Of a stretch of DNA of 64,000 nucleotides, positions 18,381 through 28,171 are shown piece by piece (positions within the stretch are counted from its first letter, which is position 1; each line of letters opens with the position of its first letter). The notes beneath the pieces are model-generated. The model saw nothing but the letters and a program-made list of their open reading frames with translations, was not told the DNA's origin and ran no database searches. The stretch is taken from the NCBI RefSeq assembly GCF_001636405.1, contig NZ_KV440950.1, positions 2,379,712-2,443,711 on the forward strand, in the 5' to 3' direction. This stretch comes from Peribacillus frigoritolerans. Lineage in GTDB: Bacteria > Bacillota > Bacilli > Bacillales > DSM-1321. A program made the translations under genes and the position numbers.

Positions 18381-18927
18381 GTTTATGGAGATTGCCCTAA
18401 TATAAAAAGATTGGGCATTTCCTTTTATTTTTCGTTTTCTGAAACTCCGCTGTGTTAAACTTAGAACTTGGCAAGTTTTTCATACCATTCGAAAAGTGTA
18501 CAGCGTAAAGAAAAGGCATGAATGAAGTCTTCGGAAACGGTGTTAAAAATAGTGTTGGAATGTTAAGCATTCCTTGATTCTGGGTATCCTATTTATAAAG
18601 GTTCCTTAACTCTTCTGTTAGCTGAAGGCGGATAATGGATGGGAACCATACATAATTGGTTTGGATGATTTCAATCATATAATTGCAGCGAGTGGGTGCA
18701 TAATAGAGTAAAGCTTTTATTTAACGGTAATCCATAGACGTTCCCGCTATATGATCATGATAGAAGCTAGGCCAACAATGAAGAATTCTAACGACAAGAT
18801 AATGGTAGTGGACCTTTCAAATAAGGTTTATGTAAAAAATCAATGCCTGCTTCTAAAAATACATAAATGAAGAAATTCGCGAAAAGGTGCCATTGATTTG
18901 GATTAATGGAAAGAAGGTGCAGAATTA
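18381..18927. other. Intergenic region rnpB-ypsC, nothing recognised
   Basis: No open frame with a ribosome site and no repeat is seen here. A weak GCCCTAA/TTGGGC hairpin (about 18393-18418) lies just after the rnpB terminator. The size (about 540 bp) leaves room for an sRNA or a leader for ypsC, for which there is no direct support. Confidence 0.4.
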
Positions 18928-20076
18928 ATGAAACAATTCGATATTATCGCAACATCAGCAATGGGATTGGAATCAATTGTTGCCAAGGAGGTTCGGGATC
19001 TTGGTTACGATTGTCAAGTCGAAAATGGTAAAATAACGTATAAAGGGGATCAATCCGCCATTGCCCGCTCTAATTTATGGCTGCGCACTGCCGATAGGGT
19101 AAAAATTAAAGTCGCGGAATTTAAAGCATATTCATTTGATGAGTTGTTTGAAAAAACAAAGGCATTGAATTGGGAGGATTACTTATCGGCCGATGTCGAG
19201 TTCCCCGTGAGTGGAAAATCCGTTAAGTCAAAGCTATACAGTGTCCCTGATTGTCAGGCAATTGTCAAAAAGGCAATTGTTGATAGATTGAAAAGTAAAT
19301 ACAAGCAAGTGTCTTGGTTTGCCGAGACTGGTCCTTTGTTTAAAATTGAAGTATCTATTTTAAAAGATGTTGTGACACTTACCATAGACACTTCAGGTGC
19401 AGGTCTGCATAAACGGGGATATCGAACCGGGCAGGGGGAGGCACCTCTTAAAGAAACATTGGCGGCTGCGTTAATCATGCTGACCAATTGGAAAGCGGAT
19501 AAACCTTTCATAGATCCATTTTGTGGATCTGGAACGATTCCCATCGAGGCGGCCTTAATTGGTCAGAACATAGCACCTGGGTTTAATAGGGAATTCGTAT
19601 CTGAAACTTGGTCATGGATGGACAGCAAGGTTTGGGATGAAGCACGGATCGAGGCTGAAGATTTAGCGGATTATGATCAGTACTTGGACATAACCGGCTG
19701 TGATATTGACCATCGAATGGTCGATATAGCTAAAGCTAATAGTTTTGAAGCCGGTCTTGGTGATCTGATTGAATTCAAACAAATGCAGGTGAGGGATATC
19801 TCAACCAGGAAAGAGTATGGTGTCATTGTCGGGAACCCGCCTTATGGAGAACGTCTTGGCGAGAAAAAAGCGGTTGAGCAGATGTATAGGGAAATGGGCC
19901 AAGCCTTCAAGAAGCTTGATACTTGGTCAGTATACATGATTACCTCCAACCCTGACTTCGAACAGCATTATGGTAAGCCTGCAACGAAAAAAAGGAAATT
20001 GTTCAATGGTTTCATCCGTGCTGACCTTTATCAATATTGGGGGAAAAGGCCGCCAAGACAGCCTCAAGGTGAATAA
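18928..20076 (+). CDS. ypsC: THUMP-domain class I RNA methyltransferase (YpsC, RlmL/TrmN-like)
   Basis: The 382-residue protein has an N-terminal ferredoxin-like/THUMP RNA-binding part (about 1-160), the AdoMet loop FIDPFCGSGTIPIEAA, the acidic GCDIDHRMVD motif and the catalytic motif NPPYGERLG. It is predicted to modify the exocyclic amine of a guanosine in 23S rRNA, like the N-terminal half of E. coli RlmL; the exact target site in Bacillus is inferred from family. GAAGGTG is the ribosome site. Confidence 0.9.
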   Translation: MKQFDIIATSAMGLESIVAKEVRDLGYDCQVENGKITYKGDQSAIARSNLWLRTADRVKIKVAEFKAYSFDELFEKTKALNWEDYLSADVEFPVSGKSVKSKLYSVPDCQAIVKKAIVDRLKSKYKQVSWFAETGPLFKIEVSILKDVVTLTIDTSGAGLHKRGYRTGQGEAPLKETLAAALIMLTNWKADKPFIDPFCGSGTIPIEAALIGQNIAPGFNREFVSETWSWMDSKVWDEARIEAEDLADYDQYLDITGCDIDHRMVDIAKANSFEAGLGDLIEFKQMQVRDISTRKEYGVIVGNPPYGERLGEKKAVEQMYREMGQAFKKLDTWSVYMITSNPDFEQHYGKPATKKRKLFNGFIRADLYQYWGKRPPRQPQGE

Positions 20077-20269
20077 GTAGGTAGAATATAACGGAGGATT
20101 TTGCTAGTCAGGACGATTTATTCATAATAGGTTCCAGTCTTGCTTATCATTTCCTTTTCTGTTATTCTAATAATGAATTATTTTTGTTCAGATTTAAGGA
20201 ATACCTTAATATTCTTTTGAACAAGGATAGTAATATAATGTGTGGAGAACACACTAGGAGGCAACAAAA

Positions 20270-20470
20270 ATGGAACAAGGTAAAGTAAAATGGCTTAACG
20301 CAGAAAAAGGTTTTGGATTCATCGAACGTGAAGGTGGAGACGATGTATTCGTACATTTCTCAGCTATCCAAGGCGAAGGTTTCAAAACTCTTGAAGAAGG
20401 CCAAGACGTTACATTTGATGTAGAACAAGGTCAACGTGGACCACAAGCATCAAACGTAAACAAAGCTTAA
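20270..20470 (+). CDS. Cold-shock protein, CspB/CspD family
   Basis: This 66-residue single OB-fold RNA chaperone has RNP1 KGFGFIE and RNP2 VFVHF, ending [11 protein letters not shown]. It binds single-stranded RNA to melt structures at low temperature. The ribosome site AGGAGG is strong and a leader of about 100 bases lies upstream. It is a single-gene unit with its own terminator. It cannot be assigned to cspB, cspC or cspD from sequence alone. Confidence 0.93.
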   Translation: MEQGKVKWLNAEKGFGFIEREGGDDVFVHFSAIQGEGFKTLEEGQDVTFDVEQGQRGPQASNVNKA

Positions 20471-20491
20471 TTCAACCCTATATTATTTACA

Positions 20492-20520
20492 GACAGGCTC
20501 TCTTTTGGAGCCTGTCTTTT
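20492..20520 (+). terminator. Terminator after the cold-shock gene
   Basis: GACAGGCTC and GAGCCTGTC form a 9-bp stem followed by TTTTATTTT. Confidence 0.85.
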
Positions 20521-20696
20521 ATTTTACGAATGGTACAACCAGGCAGCATACATAGAAAAAACATAATACGTTTCATTTTTCTAATGGTTGGTAAATATCT
20601 TGACTATTAATGTGAAATAAAGGATAATTTACTTTTGCCTAAGATTTTAATGATTCGGATTCTATATACTGATGATAGATAAAAGGGGAGACCAGA

Positions 20697-22610
20697 ATGC
20701 TTAAAACACTGCCTTTTTCGGTAACAAAGGAAGATTCTTTTTACGATAAGCTTTCAGAATGGATCGGTGATGTCTTTTACGATATTCTTCCCGAAAAAGG
20801 ATTTGAGCTGCGTGACGAACAAATCTTCATGGCATTTCAATTAGAAAAAGCCTTTAAGGAAAAGAATGTAAGTTTTGCTGAAGCAGGGGTAGGGACCGGT
20901 AAGACATTGGTCTATTTACTATATGCGATTTGTTATGCGAGATATACGAATAAACCGGCCATTATTTCGTGTGCAGATGAAACGTTGATTGAACAGCTTG
21001 TCAAAGAGGAAGGCGACATCCAAAAAATCAAGAATGCTTTAGGTATTGAAGTGGATGTTCGGCTTGCCAAATATCACGATCAATATGTATGTCTAAAGAA
21101 GTTGGATTACGCTGTGAATCATGAAGATTCAGAGGGAATAGATCAGCTATATGATGAACTTCCCAAGTTTGTCCATGATAACTCATCCATGAACGCCTAT
21201 ACAGCATATGGGGACCGTAAACAGTACCCATATTTAAATGATGAAGACTGGTCTAAAGTTGGCTGGGATCAACTCCAAAACTGTTTCACTTGTGATAAAC
21301 GCCATCGATGCGGGCAAACCCTATCACGGGACCACTATCGAAAATCAAGTGATTTGATCATTTGTTCACATGACTTCTTCATGGAGCATGTATGGACCAA
21401 GGAAAAGCGTAAGCGTGAAGGACAGTTGCCATTGCTGCCGGATCATAGCTGCGTTGTCTTTGATGAAGGCCACTTATTGGAATTTGCTGCTCAAAAGGCT
21501 TTAACTTATAAAGTTGGGGAACAAACCCTTGCCTCGGTTTTGGAATTGCTTACAGCCAATCAGGTTCGTGAAGAAACCTTATACATCATTGAGGATTTAA
21601 TTGATATCAATGAAGAATTTTTTGATTTGTTGGATGAAAAAGCGATACATGTCAGCGGATCTAATCGTTATGAAATCCCAATGTCCAAAGAAATTACAAG
21701 CTTTGCCCATAAGCTTCACAAAAAGGTTGAGGAGTTAGAGGAGAACCTAGTTTTTGAAGCGGAAATGTACACGATCAATGATTATGATTTAAAAGTGACG
21801 GAAGAATATTTAGAGCAGCTGGGCTACTCCCTTTCTCTATTTGTAAAGGATGAACAGGCCGTTTCCTGGTTTGAAGAAAATGAAATGACCAAAACATTGG
21901 TCATCATGCCAAGGCTCGTACAGGATATTTTGTCTGAACAGGTATTCTCTAAAAAAATCCCTTACATTTTTTCATCGGCAACATTATCGGATAATAAATC
22001 CTTTCAATACATTGCAGATAGTTTAGGGATAGAAAAGTATGACAGCTTTTCCGTTGAATCACCGTTTGATTACGATGAAGTCATGAAAATGAACATGCCT
22101 TCCTTCGAAAATGGAGATCAATTGGCTAAACTTCAATTTACGATGAAGACAATTGAGGAAAATGAAGGTCGAACACTCGTGTTGTTCCAGTCAAAAGAAG
22201 AATTGCATTGGTTCAAGGAAAACTGCCCAATGTCTTCGTATCCATTTTATTTTGAAGGGGAAGCGGAAATCAGCGAGCTGGTTAAGAAGTTCCAAGAGGA
22301 TGAGCAATCTGTTCTTTTCTCCTATCATTTATGGGAAGGACTTGATGTTCCAGGGCCTTCATTACAAAATGTTGTGATACACTCCCTGCCATTCCCGCCG
22401 CGCGATCCAGTTTTCGAGGCTAAACGCAACTCGGTTTCCGACGCATTTGAAGAAGTGGACCTTCCATACATGCTCCTTCGCTTGCGCCAGGGAATAGGGC
22501 GTTTGATCAGGACGAGCAATGATTCGGGGACAGTCCAGATTTTGATTGATAAGAATCTTTCGGAGCAGGTGAAAGAGAAGATTGTATCCATTCTTCCTGT
22601 TACGCTTTAA
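20697..22610 (+). CDS. ypvA: DinG/XPD-like iron-sulfur DNA helicase (YpvA)
   Basis: The 637-residue superfamily 2 helicase has Walker A GVGTGKT (residues 64-70), a DEGH motif II (VVFDEGHLLE), an FSSATL motif III, and a C-terminal helicase domain ending with the motif VI stretch LRQGIGRLIRTS. Four cysteines between motifs I and II (C132, C196, C199, C205) fit the [4Fe-4S] ligands of XPD/DinG enzymes. It lacks the N-terminal exonuclease of Gram-positive DinG. The presumed role is unwinding of damaged or structured DNA. AAGGGGAG precedes the ATG. Confidence 0.92.
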   Translation: MLKTLPFSVTKEDSFYDKLSEWIGDVFYDILPEKGFELRDEQIFMAFQLEKAFKEKNVSFAEAGVGTGKTLVYLLYAICYARYTNKPAIISCADETLIEQLVKEEGDIQKIKNALGIEVDVRLAKYHDQYVCLKKLDYAVNHEDSEGIDQLYDELPKFVHDNSSMNAYTAYGDRKQYPYLNDEDWSKVGWDQLQNCFTCDKRHRCGQTLSRDHYRKSSDLIICSHDFFMEHVWTKEKRKREGQLPLLPDHSCVVFDEGHLLEFAAQKALTYKVGEQTLASVLELLTANQVREETLYIIEDLIDINEEFFDLLDEKAIHVSGSNRYEIPMSKEITSFAHKLHKKVEELEENLVFEAEMYTINDYDLKVTEEYLEQLGYSLSLFVKDEQAVSWFEENEMTKTLVIMPRLVQDILSEQVFSKKIPYIFSSATLSDNKSFQYIADSLGIEKYDSFSVESPFDYDEVMKMNMPSFENGDQLAKLQFTMKTIEENEGRTLVLFQSKEELHWFKENCPMSSYPFYFEGEAEISELVKKFQEDEQSVLFSYHLWEGLDVPGPSLQNVVIHSLPFPPRDPVFEAKRNSVSDAFEEVDLPYMLLRLRQGIGRLIRTSNDSGTVQILIDKNLSEQVKEKIVSILPVTL

Positions 22611-22629
22611 CTCAAGTCTATCCAAAAAA

Positions 22630-22658
22630 GAGCCAAGGTGCCCCTTGGTTCTTTTTTT
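22630..22658 (+). terminator. Terminator after ypvA
   Basis: GAGCCAAGG pairs with CCTTGGTTC (one G-U pair) and is followed by T7. Confidence 0.85.
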
Positions 22659-22741
22659 ATTTTAATTATTTAATCGGAGTGGTTCTGATAGGAATGATTT
22701 TTGTATAATATGGTAAAGTGTAGTTGGAAGGAGCAGTGATC

Positions 22742-24253
22742 ATGAATAAAAAGGGTATCGATCTGATAGAAAAAGAGTTTAAAGAATATGTAAAGAAAAT
22801 CTCGGCGTATAATGAAGCACTCGCGTTAATTTTTTGGGATTTGCGTACAGGTGCACCGAAAAAGGGAGTTGAGCAGCGTTCCGAAGTTATCGGGTTGCTT
22901 TCCTCCGAAGTGTTTAATATGAGCACAAGTAAAGAAATGGAATCCTTCATTGCAGAACTTTCGGTGGAGCCTCTTAGTGAAACGACTAATAAAATGGTGC
23001 AAGTGTGTAAGAAAGATTTTGAAAGGAATAAGAAAATTCCTGCAAACGAATATAAGGAATTCGTCATTTTACAATCGCGTTCTGAAAGTGCATGGGAAGA
23101 GGCAAGGGAAAAAGCTGATTTTTCTTTATTTCAACCTTATCTGGAGCAAATTGTAGCGTATACCCGTAGGTTTGTAGAATACTGGGGATATGAAGGGACG
23201 AAATATAATACCCTTTTGGATATGTATGAACCAGGCATGACTGTAGATGTACTTGACAGCGTATTCAGTGAGCTTCGGTCGAGGATCGTTCCTTTGGTAA
23301 AACAGATTGCAACAAGCGAACATAGACCTGAAACAGAGTTCCTTTATAAAGAATTTCCAAAAGAAAAACAGCATCAACTCAATTTGGAAATTCTAAAACA
23401 GCTAGGATACGATTTCAAGGCTGGCAGGCTGGATGAAACGGTTCACCCTTTCGAAATTAGAATAAATAGGGGAGATGTCCGGGTGACGACCCGATACGAT
23501 GAAAATGATTTTAGGGGGGCAATCTTTGGTACCATTCATGAATGTGGACATGCCATTTATGAACAGAATATCGCCAATGAGTTAACCGGAACACTACTTG
23601 ATTCCGGGACATCCATGGGGATCCATGAATCACAATCTTTATTTTTCGAAAACTTCATTGGACGGAACCATAGCTTCTGGAAAAATAAATTCTCCTTATT
23701 AAAAGAATATGCCCCCGAACAATTCAATGACGTGACACTGGATGAATTTTACCGGGGCATTAACGAATCGAAACCATCGTTCATCCGTATTGAAGCAGAT
23801 GAACTGACGTATCCTCTACATATAATGATTCGGTATGAACTGGAAAAGGCTCTTTTTAATGGAGAACTTGAAGTGAAGGATTTACCGGAAGTCTGGAATG
23901 AAAAATATAAGGATTATTTGGGAATTGTTCCTGAAAATGATGCCATGGGCGTGTTGCAAGATGTACACTGGGCAGATGGCAGCTTTGGTTATTTCCCTTC
24001 TTATGCATTGGGCTATATGTATGCAGCCCAAATCAAGCAAGCGATGCTTAAAGATTTGCCTGATTTTGATGGACTGTTGGAAGCGGGGGATATTGCGCCA
24101 ATCAGGGAATGGCTTAATGAAAAGATACATAAATATGGAAAATCAAAAAAACCTTTGGAGATTTTGAAAGAAACGACAGGGGAAGGCCTGAATGTTCAGT
24201 ATTTAATAAAGTATCTTGAAGATAAATATAAAGAAGTTTATAAAATCAAATGA
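22742..24253 (+). CDS. ypwA: Metallocarboxypeptidase of family M32 (Taq type)
   Basis: The 503-residue cytosolic zinc carboxypeptidase carries the M32 active-site motif HECGH at residues 266-270, followed about 30 residues later by GIHESQSLFFEN, whose glutamate is the third zinc ligand, and the family motif IRIEADELTYPLHI. It trims C-terminal residues from peptides. The frame is open from a TTG at 22724, but GGAAGGAGC places the start at ATG 22742, matching the 501-residue B. subtilis YpwA. Confidence 0.95.
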   Translation: MNKKGIDLIEKEFKEYVKKISAYNEALALIFWDLRTGAPKKGVEQRSEVIGLLSSEVFNMSTSKEMESFIAELSVEPLSETTNKMVQVCKKDFERNKKIPANEYKEFVILQSRSESAWEEAREKADFSLFQPYLEQIVAYTRRFVEYWGYEGTKYNTLLDMYEPGMTVDVLDSVFSELRSRIVPLVKQIATSEHRPETEFLYKEFPKEKQHQLNLEILKQLGYDFKAGRLDETVHPFEIRINRGDVRVTTRYDENDFRGAIFGTIHECGHAIYEQNIANELTGTLLDSGTSMGIHESQSLFFENFIGRNHSFWKNKFSLLKEYAPEQFNDVTLDEFYRGINESKPSFIRIEADELTYPLHIMIRYELEKALFNGELEVKDLPEVWNEKYKDYLGIVPENDAMGVLQDVHWADGSFGYFPSYALGYMYAAQIKQAMLKDLPDFDGLLEAGDIAPIREWLNEKIHKYGKSKKPLEILKETTGEGLNVQYLIKYLEDKYKEVYKIK

Positions 24254-24305
24254 ACCAAAGGAAGAAGGACTTGCATTAAGTGTAAAGGCCTTCTCAGTTT
24301 GTAGA

Positions 24306-24343
24306 CAAAAGGGGTTCGGAATTAAAAATTCCGAACCCCTTTT
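24306..24343 (+). terminator. Terminator after ypwA, part of a repeated module
   Basis: AAAAGGGGTTCGGAATT pairs with AATTCCGAACCCCTTTT around AAA. It is followed at once by a 54-bp sequence that is repeated after the ypcP terminator. Confidence 0.8.
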
Positions 24344-24344
24344 G

Positions 24345-24398
24345 GAAATTCCCTTTAAATTTCCGCCTGAAATTAAGCGATTGGGGCTCTACAAGCCC
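24345..24398 (+). repeat. 54-bp terminator-linked repeat, copy 1
   Basis: The segment beginning GAAATTCCCTTTAAATTTCC and ending TCTACAAGCCC recurs at 36614-36667 with only four differences. In both places it directly follows a strong hairpin terminator. Confidence 0.85.
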
Positions 24399-24507
24399 AC
24401 TAGGTTAGGCCATTTTTGGACCTTGCTATGTCCGATTGGCCATCTTTTTTAAAGTAATCCAGCGAAAAAAGTAAGCATCGCCTGATATCGACAATTTTTA
24501 TGTCCCC

Positions 24508-24975
24508 TTAAAGTAGTCCACTGCGTACCATTCTTTTGCATCTCCCGAATACACGCTCAATCGTTTCTTTACGTTTCGCATATATAGTTTTTACATCTAA
24601 ATGATGACGCAGATGATACGCCTCCTCCACATATGTTTGCCAGAAAGGCCGTGTCACCACTTTTTGATATTCTTTTGTACACTGTGATAAAGATTAGGAT
24701 GTTGAACAGATGTGTTTTGGCGATTTGTACTCACGATGGCCCTCTTTATATGTTGTGGAGTACATTAATATCTCACCCAAAGGGCAGTTTAACTAATATG
24801 ACTTGATCAATATTTGGCGTCCTACCTCTGAATACATATCTTTCACCAAATCATAAGTGAAAAAGAAGTCAATGGCAGCCTCCATTTCACGAACCAAATG
24901 GTTCGCTGGCACTAGTTGATATAAAGTAATCATTTCCAGTTGATTTCGCTGGATAGAATCATGCTTGATAGGAAA
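24508..24975 (-). pseudogene. Decayed IS1182-family transposase
   Basis: Minus-strand fragments give the N-terminal part (RNQLEMITLYQLVPANHLVR then YDLVKDMYSEVGR, about 24972-24820), a frameshift leading into NIDQVILVKL, a piece REYKSPKHIC near 24730, and the C-terminal part (TKEYQKVVTRPFWQTYVEEA then AKRKETIERVFG, about 24690-24510). These follow the order of IS1182-type DDE transposases, but most of the catalytic middle is deleted and frames are broken. No terminal inverted repeats could be defined. The remnant lies between two elements of a compound repeat. Confidence 0.75.
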
Positions 24976-25000
24976 AAGGGTTCTAAAAGTTAAAACAAAG

Positions 25001-25131
25001 TTGAACGGAAGATGCGAGACTCCTGCTTAGAAAAGCGAGTCCAGGGGAGACCCCGCAGGAGCAAAGGCGACGTGGGCGGACCGCCCGCGGAAAGCGAGTA
25101 CCTGTAGAGGAAATCAACGGTCAAATTGTAC
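25001..25131 (+). repeat. GC-rich dispersed repeat, copy A
   Basis: The copy contains GCGAGACTCCTGC, GGGGAGACCCCGCAGGAGC, GGCGGACCGCCCGCGGAAAG and ends GAAATCAACGGTCAAATTGTAC. Related copies lie at 36668-36762, 60377-60494, 60551-60679 and 60911-61027. It is much richer in GC than its surroundings, is non-coding and can form strong hairpins. From memory, the same consensus is common between genes of many Bacillaceae. Confidence 0.85.
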
Positions 25132-25304
25132 AAACCATAAAAGGGTATGAGAAAAATACCAAAAAATGTTAATTAGAGTGGCAGCGATGTTTTTTCTTTA
25201 TAGGTAAATCCATGCTATTTAGGTTTAGTGATTTCACAATTTTCTATTAATACGAATGATGGCTTATTTTTTTTATTGAAAGTTCGGTTTTTAACAAAAA
25301 TAAC

Positions 25305-25333
25305 TTTTCAAATAGAGTCAGCGTTGTTATAAT
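25305..25333 (+). promoter_or_regulatory. SigA promoter of xpt-pbuX
   Basis: TTTTCA (25305-25310) and TATAAT (25328-25333) are spaced by 17 bp just upstream of the purine riboswitch. Confidence 0.65.
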
Positions 25334-25357
25334 TCATATATTAATAAAATATTAAGT

Positions 25358-25541
25358 TTCACTCGTATAATAGCAGGGATATGGCCTGCAAGTTTCTACC
25401 GGATTACCGTAAATAATTCGACTATGGGTGAGTAATAGATCTTGTTGCATAATGAAGGCTTTTGCTGATTCATTTTTCATTCATGCCCAAGAAGTATTGC
25501 TTCACTCAAAAAAAGTGCAGCGATGTTTCTTGGGCTTTTTT
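25358..25541 (+). promoter_or_regulatory. Guanine (purine) riboswitch with terminator
   Basis: The aptamer (about 25358-25436) has the P1 arms TCACTC/GGGTGA and the conserved core TATAATA...ATATGGC...GTTTCTACC...CCGTAAA...CGACTATG. The C of GACTAT is the discriminating base for guanine/hypoxanthine rather than adenine. A terminator follows (GCCCAAGAA at 25485 with TTCTTGGGC to 25535, then Ts). Ligand binding should stop transcription of xpt-pbuX, as known for B. subtilis. Confidence 0.95.
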
Positions 25542-25605
25542 ATATGCCTTGAAACAATTGCATAGTTTATGGATCAATAAACATCCAAGATTGGGAGGAA
25601 CCTTC

Positions 25606-26205
25606 ATGCAACTTTTAAAGGATAAAATTTTGTCCGAGGGTCAAGCTTTATCAGAAGATATTTTAAAAGTAGATTCATTTTTAAATCATCAAATGGATCC
25701 GATGTTAATGAAAGAAATTGGTAAAGAATTCGTAAAACGTTTCGAACAAAAGGAAATAACGAAAGTGCTGACAATTGAATCTTCTGGCATTGGACCTGGT
25801 TTGATGGCTGCGCTGGAATTGGAAGTTCCGCTCATTTTTGCCCGTAAACGTAAATCACTTACTTTAACAAATGATTTAGTAACGGCGTCCGTTCATTCCT
25901 TTACAAAAAAAGAAACCAATACCATTACGGTTTCCAATAAATATATTGAAGCCGGAGATAAGGTTTTGATCATCGATGACTTCCTTGCTGTCGGACAGGC
26001 AGCACGGGGGTTGGTGGAAATCTGTAAGCAGGTTGGAGCAGAAGTGGCCGGAATCGGCATCGTGATTGAAAAAGCATTCCAAAGCGGTGGTAAGGATCTT
26101 AGGGAACAAGGTTTTCAAGTGGAATCACTTGCACGGATTGCTGAGTTGAAATTCGGTGAGATTACGTTTGCTGAGGAAAAGGAAGGAGAAGCCGTCAATG
26201 TCTAG
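25606..26205 (+). CDS. xpt: Xanthine phosphoribosyltransferase
   Basis: Xpt converts xanthine and PRPP to XMP in purine salvage. The 199-residue type I phosphoribosyltransferase has the PRPP-binding motif [16 protein letters not shown] and substrate-site segments typical of Xpt ([17 protein letters not shown]). The frame is open from 25462 through the riboswitch terminator, but GGGAGG with the ATG at 25606 gives the family length. It overlaps pbuX by eight bases. Confidence 0.96.
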   Translation: MQLLKDKILSEGQALSEDILKVDSFLNHQMDPMLMKEIGKEFVKRFEQKEITKVLTIESSGIGPGLMAALELEVPLIFARKRKSLTLTNDLVTASVHSFTKKETNTITVSNKYIEAGDKVLIIDDFLAVGQAARGLVEICKQVGAEVAGIGIVIEKAFQSGGKDLREQGFQVESLARIAELKFGEITFAEEKEGEAVNV

Positions 26206-27511
26206 TCAATCACCATTAAAAGTTGCTTCATTAGGATTACAACATGTTCTTGCCATGTATGCCGGTGCAGTCGTCATTCCATTGATAGTCGGTGGGGCGC
26301 TGGGATTGACTGCAGCGCAGTTAACTTATTTAGTTTCGATAGACATTTTGATGTGCGGGATAGCAACTTTATTGCAAGTATGGAAAAATAAATTCTTTGG
26401 AATTGGTCTTCCGGTCGTCCTGGGCTGCACATTTACAGCAGTTAGCCCGATGATTGCAATTGGTACGCAATATGGAATCAACTCCATTTATGGATCTATT
26501 TTGGCGTCGGGATTGATCGTCATTATCATTAGTAAGTTTTTCGGAAAACTGGCAAGGTTCTTCCCGCCCATTGTCACTGGATCGGTCGTTTTGATTATTG
26601 GCATTACCCTCATTCCTGTTGCCATCAACAATCTTGGTGGAGGCCAAGGAGCTGCTGATTTCGGAGACTTGAATAATGTAGCTCTTGGGTTCGGAACTTT
26701 GTTATTCATTATATTCATGTATAAATTCTCATCAGGATTCGTACGCTCCATCTCTATATTATTGGGGCTGTTAGTAGGAACATTTGCAGCTTTCTTCCTT
26801 GGGAAAGTGGACTTTAGCTCGGTTGTCAGTGCCACTTGGCTGCATATGCCTCATTTTTTCTACTTTGGAACCCCGACATTCAACGTCACGGCAATCATTA
26901 CAATGACATTGGTGGCGATCGTCAGCTTGGTGGAATCGACTGGTGTTTATTATGCTCTTGGTGAAATCACGGACAAAGAAATTTCAGAAGACGATCTGGC
27001 TCGCGGATATCGTTCTGAAGGACTTGCCATCATGATTGGCGGTTTGTTCAATGCGTTTCCGTATACAGCTTTTTCACAAAATGTCGGCTTGATTCAATTG
27101 TCAGGCATTAAAACAAGAAATGTCATATTCACAACGGCTGGCATTCTTATTTTCATAGGTTTTGTTCCAAAAATCGGTGCATTCACGACAATTATCCCTT
27201 CATCCGTGCTTGGCGGTGCAATGGTGGCGATGTTCGGGATGGTCATTGCCGCTGGAATTAAGATGTTGAGCAAAGTTGATTTTGCTTCTCAAGAAAATTT
27301 ATTGATCATCGCTTGTTCAGTAGGGATGGGACTAGGGGTGACCGTCGTTCCTGAGCTATTTGCGCAAATTCCGGAAAGCTTTCAAATCTTAACGGAAAAC
27401 GGTATTGTTGCCGGAAGTTTGACAGCCATATTCTTGAATATCGTTTTTAACATCATACCTACAAAAGGGAAAGTGAAGGAAGCCCGTATTGAAGGGCAAA
27501 ATGTAGCCTGA
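26198..27511 (+). CDS. pbuX: Xanthine permease, NCS2 family
   Basis: This 437-residue integral membrane protein, with about 14 helices, has the NCS2 signatures [17 protein letters not shown] (seen as [15 protein letters not shown]) and [13 protein letters not shown]. It imports xanthine by proton symport and is co-transcribed with xpt under the guanine riboswitch. The ATG at 26198 lies behind GGAAGGAG inside the end of xpt. Confidence 0.95.
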   Translation: MSSQSPLKVASLGLQHVLAMYAGAVVIPLIVGGALGLTAAQLTYLVSIDILMCGIATLLQVWKNKFFGIGLPVVLGCTFTAVSPMIAIGTQYGINSIYGSILASGLIVIIISKFFGKLARFFPPIVTGSVVLIIGITLIPVAINNLGGGQGAADFGDLNNVALGFGTLLFIIFMYKFSSGFVRSISILLGLLVGTFAAFFLGKVDFSSVVSATWLHMPHFFYFGTPTFNVTAIITMTLVAIVSLVESTGVYYALGEITDKEISEDDLARGYRSEGLAIMIGGLFNAFPYTAFSQNVGLIQLSGIKTRNVIFTTAGILIFIGFVPKIGAFTTIIPSSVLGGAMVAMFGMVIAAGIKMLSKVDFASQENLLIIACSVGMGLGVTVVPELFAQIPESFQILTENGIVAGSLTAIFLNIVFNIIPTKGKVKEARIEGQNVA

Positions 27512-27553
27512 TTAAAAATAGATTCTGTAATCTTGATAGATTCACCCGTTTAC

Positions 27554-27597
27554 ATGCCCAAAATCCTCAAGTGAAGAGGATTTTGGGCATTTTTTTC
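27554..27597 (+). terminator. Terminator after pbuX
   Basis: ATGCCCAAAATCCTC and GAGGATTTTGGGCAT form a long stem followed by T7. Confidence 0.92.
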
Positions 27598-27711
27598 ATT
27601 TAAACCGAAGCATATCATTGATAATGAATTTGGAGTTTTCTCAGATAAAAGGAAACTCTCTTCACTTTTTGAATATATTGATAGTATATGTTCAGGAAAG
27701 TAGTGATAGGG

Positions 27712-27846
27712 ATGGAGAAAAAATATTGTATTCATTGCCGGACCATACTAAGCCAGGAGTATAGGTGCAGTGTGTGTGGAAAAGAGGAGTTTCAAAACAT
27801 CATTATACAAGTGCAAAATCAATCTTCAGTAAAGAAAGATGACTGA
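27712..27846 (+). CDS. 44-residue zinc-ribbon-like small protein
   Basis: The peptide MEKKYCIHCRTILSQEYRC continues SVCGKEEF with two CxxC knuckles 13 residues apart, followed by a polar tail ending KKDD. A short frame with two correctly spaced CxxC pairs and its own terminator is likely a gene. AGGAAAG lies 11 bases before the ATG; a GTG at 27703 in the same frame is an alternative start. The function is unknown. Confidence 0.6.
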   Translation: MEKKYCIHCRTILSQEYRCSVCGKEEFQNIIIQVQNQSSVKKDD

Positions 27847-27851
27847 AAGCG

Positions 27852-27884
27852 CCCCCTTACCAAATTATAGGTAAGGGGGTTTTA
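27852..27884 (+). terminator. Terminator after the zinc-ribbon gene
   Basis: CCCCCTTACC (27852-27861) pairs perfectly with GGTAAGGGGG (27870-27879), followed by TTTT. Confidence 0.88.
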
Positions 27885-28064
27885 TTATATCGTGTATACA
27901 TTTCGATTATTAAGGTGATATGAAGGGTACCTCGCCATTTTATCGCCATTGCCCATAATGACGTGGGGGGGTGTAATACCAACCAATGTTTTGTCTCCTG
28001 CTAAAGAGGCGGTAACATTACCGGCAAGCATGCTGCCGAATTCTGCTGCAAAGGATTCAAACAT
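27885..28064 (-). pseudogene. Fragment of a CheX/CheC-like protein
   Basis: A 59-codon minus-strand frame reads MFESFAAEFGSMLAGN, then SLAGDKTLVGITPPHVIMGNG. This resembles the EL.NML.GN...I..PT...GN core of CheX/CheC phosphatases of chemotaxis proteins. A complete CheX has about 150 residues, so the first half and the last strand are missing. No good ribosome site precedes the ATG. A decayed remnant is the likeliest reading. Confidence 0.45.
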
Positions 28065-28171
28065 GATTTCACCGTTTTACTCATCCCATACATATCACCA
28101 TTTAGCTATAAAGCATAATTGGTGTCATGGTGGGTATATTAACCATATCATGAATATTTAGGGGTGGAATC

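Noticed and set aside
20217..20240. TTGAAC...TATAAT promoter before the cold-shock gene
   Set aside because: The spacing is only about 11 bp; the true -35 is unclear, so no promoter was annotated.
27949..28161. 70-codon plus-strand frame
   Set aside because: It is antisense to the CheX-like fragment and has no ribosome site.
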